A stretch of 64,000 nucleotides of DNA. Source: Ignelater luminosus (Eukaryota > Arthropoda > Insecta > Coleoptera > Elateridae). Position 1 is the first letter of the stretch, and each line of letters starts with the position of its first letter. The translations under genes were made by a program, and so were the position numbers. The notes under the pieces are model-generated. The model was not told where the DNA came from, did no database searches, and saw nothing but the letters and a program-made list of their open reading frames with translations. The stretch lies in the NCBI GenBank assembly GCA_011009095.1, contig VTPC01090570.1, positions 501,479 to 565,478 on the forward strand. Reading direction: 5' to 3'. This document shows, piece after piece, positions 61,601-64,000 of the stretch.

Positions 61601-63006
61601 AATAATCACAACCTTGTCAATGACTGAAGACCATCTTGATTAGCACCTCGATTACGTCAAAGCAGGAAGTAAAATCTCATTTGAAACTAGCATAAACTTC
61701 GATCATGTATAAACATAAATAATGAAATAGTTAATGTCAGTTATATAGGTAATGAGAATACTGACTTGACGAAAACAAAAAATAAAAATTGAAAAACAGG
61801 AAAACATGAGTTTGTTAATTTTTCTTTCCTAGCACACCTATAAAGCTTGGCATTTCAATTTAGAGACACTTTATGACTCTCTACATAGTGTTCAGTTATG
61901 CATACTTTATGATTTATTAACAGATTGAGAAACACTAAAGGACAGGAAAACAACTATTTCAATTGCTACTTCACTACGGAAGTTACTGGAAAATTGTGTA
62001 TTAAAAGATATGACGGCCACATCATAAAGACACTACAGTATCAAAAGCGGGGTTGCCAAAAATGTTTCTAGATTTATGGTCTTGGAATCTACAAATTGAC
62101 TTGGCTATTGCGAAAGTCTTACGAGACATTATAAAAGTAACTATTTGATAAAATTCATAGATTGGCTAAATCAAAACAGACTTGATTAGCACGAAAAGAA
62201 CAAATTTAGGTCAACCAAGATAAAAAGGAATATTATCTAAAAAAAAGTTTTATCCAAGAAGAATGACATTAGTCTTTATACCCTTCATACATTTGAACAC
62301 GTCTTCTTTATCTAAATATGATTCTATAAAAAGGCCATTGAGCCAGTGAAATATTTCTTGGATGTCGTGGGAAACTTTATACACTGGGATCACAAAGGAA
62401 AAGTCATGTGCAAGTCAAAGAAAATAATGGGCAAATAATTTTTATTTTCAAAAATCCATCTGAAATGTTTCAGATACAACTACAAATTCTGCTAAGTCAA
62501 TTCATTAATTTTCTTTTAATATCAGGAGATAACCCATCTGAAGTTGATAGATGGGATATCTTTTATGTTTTTAACTTTTACATCTAATTCATTGTAATTT
62601 TTTGTTGTAATATTTCCATAAATTCATTAAAGGTGTTTGACTAATACCTTGATGTGTTTGTAAATAATAATAATAACACTGATAACATTGGATTAAAGTT
62701 TTTAAATGTTCCTATTGAATAGAATCATGGGAAAAATGTTTTATACATATGAGGATTGTGTAGCCCAGTGAGTTGTCAACAATACTACATATTTAATACA
62801 TAAAAAGCGTTTTTTTATTATCTTGTATATAGCGAGTAGATCTACACTTAATTTGCATACTTTGTGCACAATCCTTGTATGGTATTCTAATATAGCATGC
62901 ACTTTCAGTTTTTTGACGCTTTGTGTTACGTAACCTACATGGATGTCAGAAAACCTTTTTGTTTATGTGATATAAAACGTAGGTATATTTTTATTTATTT
63001 AAACAG
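58657..63006 (+). other. FGFR: 4.35-kb intron within Ig D3
   Basis: No third alternative exon or transmembrane exon was found. Frames at 59081-59314 (+), 59511-59774 (-) and 59877-60314 (-, 145 residues) are not recognised and may be decayed transposon. An 11-of-12-base hairpin (GATAACCCATCT with AGATGGGATATC) lies at 62528-62560. Confidence 0.55.
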
Positions 63007-63142
63007 ACTAGTGCCACATCACAAACTCCTGAAATACTGGAATTACATAATGTTACATATGAATCTGAAGGATGGTACACTTGCGTAGCTGCTAATAGTC
63101 TAGGAGTGACTAGTGCAAGTGCTTACTTAAGAGTTGTCGACA
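63007..63142 (+). CDS. FGFR: FGF receptor, second half of Ig D3 exon
   Basis: This 136-base exon has in phase 0 and out phase 1. It reads TSATSQTPEILELHNVTYES, then EGWYTCVAANSLGVTSASAY and LRVVD. The W-Y-x-C-V-A motif carries the second D3 Cys, which would pair with the Cys supplied by exon A or B. HNVTYES and the ANSLGVTSASAYLRVV strand match the IIIc-like half of vertebrate D3. Borders are ATTTAAACAG and GACA/GTAAGTG. I saw only one version of this half, whereas vertebrate FGFR1-3 have IIIb and IIIc. Confidence 0.93.
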
Positions 63143-63195
63143 GTAAGTGAAAAGGAAGTGTATAAAACTGCTTTCTAAACAATAGCATATTTTAG

Positions 63196-63313
63196 CTCTT
63201 GAAGAAGGATCACAACCACAATCTATGTTACTGGTTGGTTTAGCGGGAATTATAACTGTGTTTACAATATGCGGTATTATTGCGGTTGTTGTTATTTTGA
63301 GGAAACTCAAACA
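63196..63313 (+). CDS. FGFR: FGF receptor, transmembrane exon
   Basis: This 118-base exon has in phase 1 and out phase 2. After a short acidic spacer (LEEGSQPQS) comes a hydrophobic helix, MLLVGLAGIITVFTICGIIA followed by VVVIL. The basic stop-transfer RKLK comes next, so the N-terminus is outside the cell. Borders are ATATTTTAG and AACA/GTAAGTT. The split tyrosine kinase expected of an FGFR would follow beyond the window. Confidence 0.92.
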
Positions 63314-64000
63314 GTAAGTTAAATAAGCTAAAATATGCATGCTGACTTTTTACGTTATTTTCTTCTAATCTAATAACACTTATAGTAGGGTTGATCTTTT
63401 TATTGAAAAAGACTAATTTATGCATTCTAAGGACATGTTATTTTCTATCTGCATCAAATTCACGGAAAGATTGTTTTTATAACCTCCCTGAAATGAACTT
63501 TTTGCAAATTTTTATCACAGAGTCAAAGAAGGTGATTGTAAGTTCGCTGGTCACTTTACAACGTTTTTATCTCTGAAGATGCGGCAAAAATCTAAAGGAA
63601 AAGTTGTTTGGTGTCTCTTGATTATAACTTTGAATAAGAAGAAAGAACTTCAATGTTTACTATTTTTGTACAGTAATAGTTTACTTTTATTTTTCAAATG
63701 CAACACGCTATATGCTTCTTGCATGCTTAAATACAAAAGAGTTACAGGCTGGTTAACGAAATTACAATCACCCTGTATACCAGGCCTTTTAAAAGATTAA
63801 CCCTAGATTATTTTGATTATTTATATTCTCGTATAAAAGTTCTTTTTTATTTATTATTCTTTATAATTTTGCTTATGGTATAATAACTCCTATTTATTAT
63901 AATTAGAGTATATAAGAGAAAGAGACAGAGTATTTATTGTTATGTGCTAGCTATTAATTGCTTCAAAAACTGTACTAGTTTTATAAGTTGCTAGATAGAA
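63314..64000 (+). other. FGFR: intron or alternative 3' exon after the transmembrane exon
   Basis: No kinase exon is recognisable up to the window edge. A TATCACAG acceptor at 63520 precedes an open frame, in the correct phase 2, from 63521 to the stop at 63798-63800. It contains a second hydrophobic run (LQCLLFLYSNSLLLFF). Whether this is an alternative last exon or chance is open. A CACCCTGTATA mariner-type end overlaps it near 63770. Confidence 0.35.

Noticed and set aside
58657..63006. Third alternative D3 exon
   Set aside because: I looked for a phase-1 Glu-Arg start followed by Cys and Trp and for a second Trp-Tyr-x-Cys half-domain, and found none by eye. A profile search could still reveal one.
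1..64000. tRNA, rRNA, CRISPR array or bacterial operon
   Set aside because: I saw no cloverleaf with intact A and B boxes, no rRNA-like GC-rich block, no regularly spaced direct repeats with unique spacers, and no closely packed long frames.

Overview
The window is AT-rich animal DNA with small spliced exons, canonical GT-AG introns, many decayed transposons and one assembly gap. It looks like an arthropod, most likely an insect (a beetle would fit, but the sequence does not prove it). No prokaryotic-type gene is present; nearly all open frames are short chance frames or transposon debris.

The one host gene I can support lies on the + strand at the right end. Six coding exons between 55074 and 63313 encode the extracellular and transmembrane part of a fibroblast growth factor receptor: signal peptide, acid-box linker, Ig domain D2, D3 and transmembrane helix. 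The kinase exons lie beyond the right edge. A CpG-containing, donor-terminated segment at about 7590-8002 is a candidate untranslated first exon; if it belongs to this gene, its first intron is about 47 kb and fills most of the window.

The most interesting feature is that the first half of D3 is encoded by two different exons, A (56696-56892) and B (58505-58656). Both start in phase 1 with Glu-Arg, both end in phase 0, and both supply the first Cys and the Trp of the Ig fold. Using both gives a stop after eight codons, and using neither gives a stop at the second codon. The frame therefore allows only one of the two per full-length mRNA. The well-known vertebrate IIIb/IIIc switch alters the second half of D3; here it is the first half, including the D2-D3 linker. 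Exon A also runs straight into a stop followed by a cluster of AATAAA signals, which could give a soluble receptor.

The rest (about 1-55000) is repeats. Visible are: a hAT-type MITE with 8-bp target duplications (3539-3951); a decayed Ty3/gypsy element (about 4830-5890); several non-LTR retrotransposon tails (about 512, 17506, 25240, 40863-41400); at least six distinct Tc1/mariner-type remnants, including a nearly intact 1.96-kb element with about 320-bp inverted repeats (43108-45071); a deleted mariner (22015-23083); a foldback MITE (51491-52162); a possible Mutator-like transposase remnant (about 17945-18590); and two tandem-repeat arrays. The remaining stretches are AT-rich sequence in which I see nothing codable.
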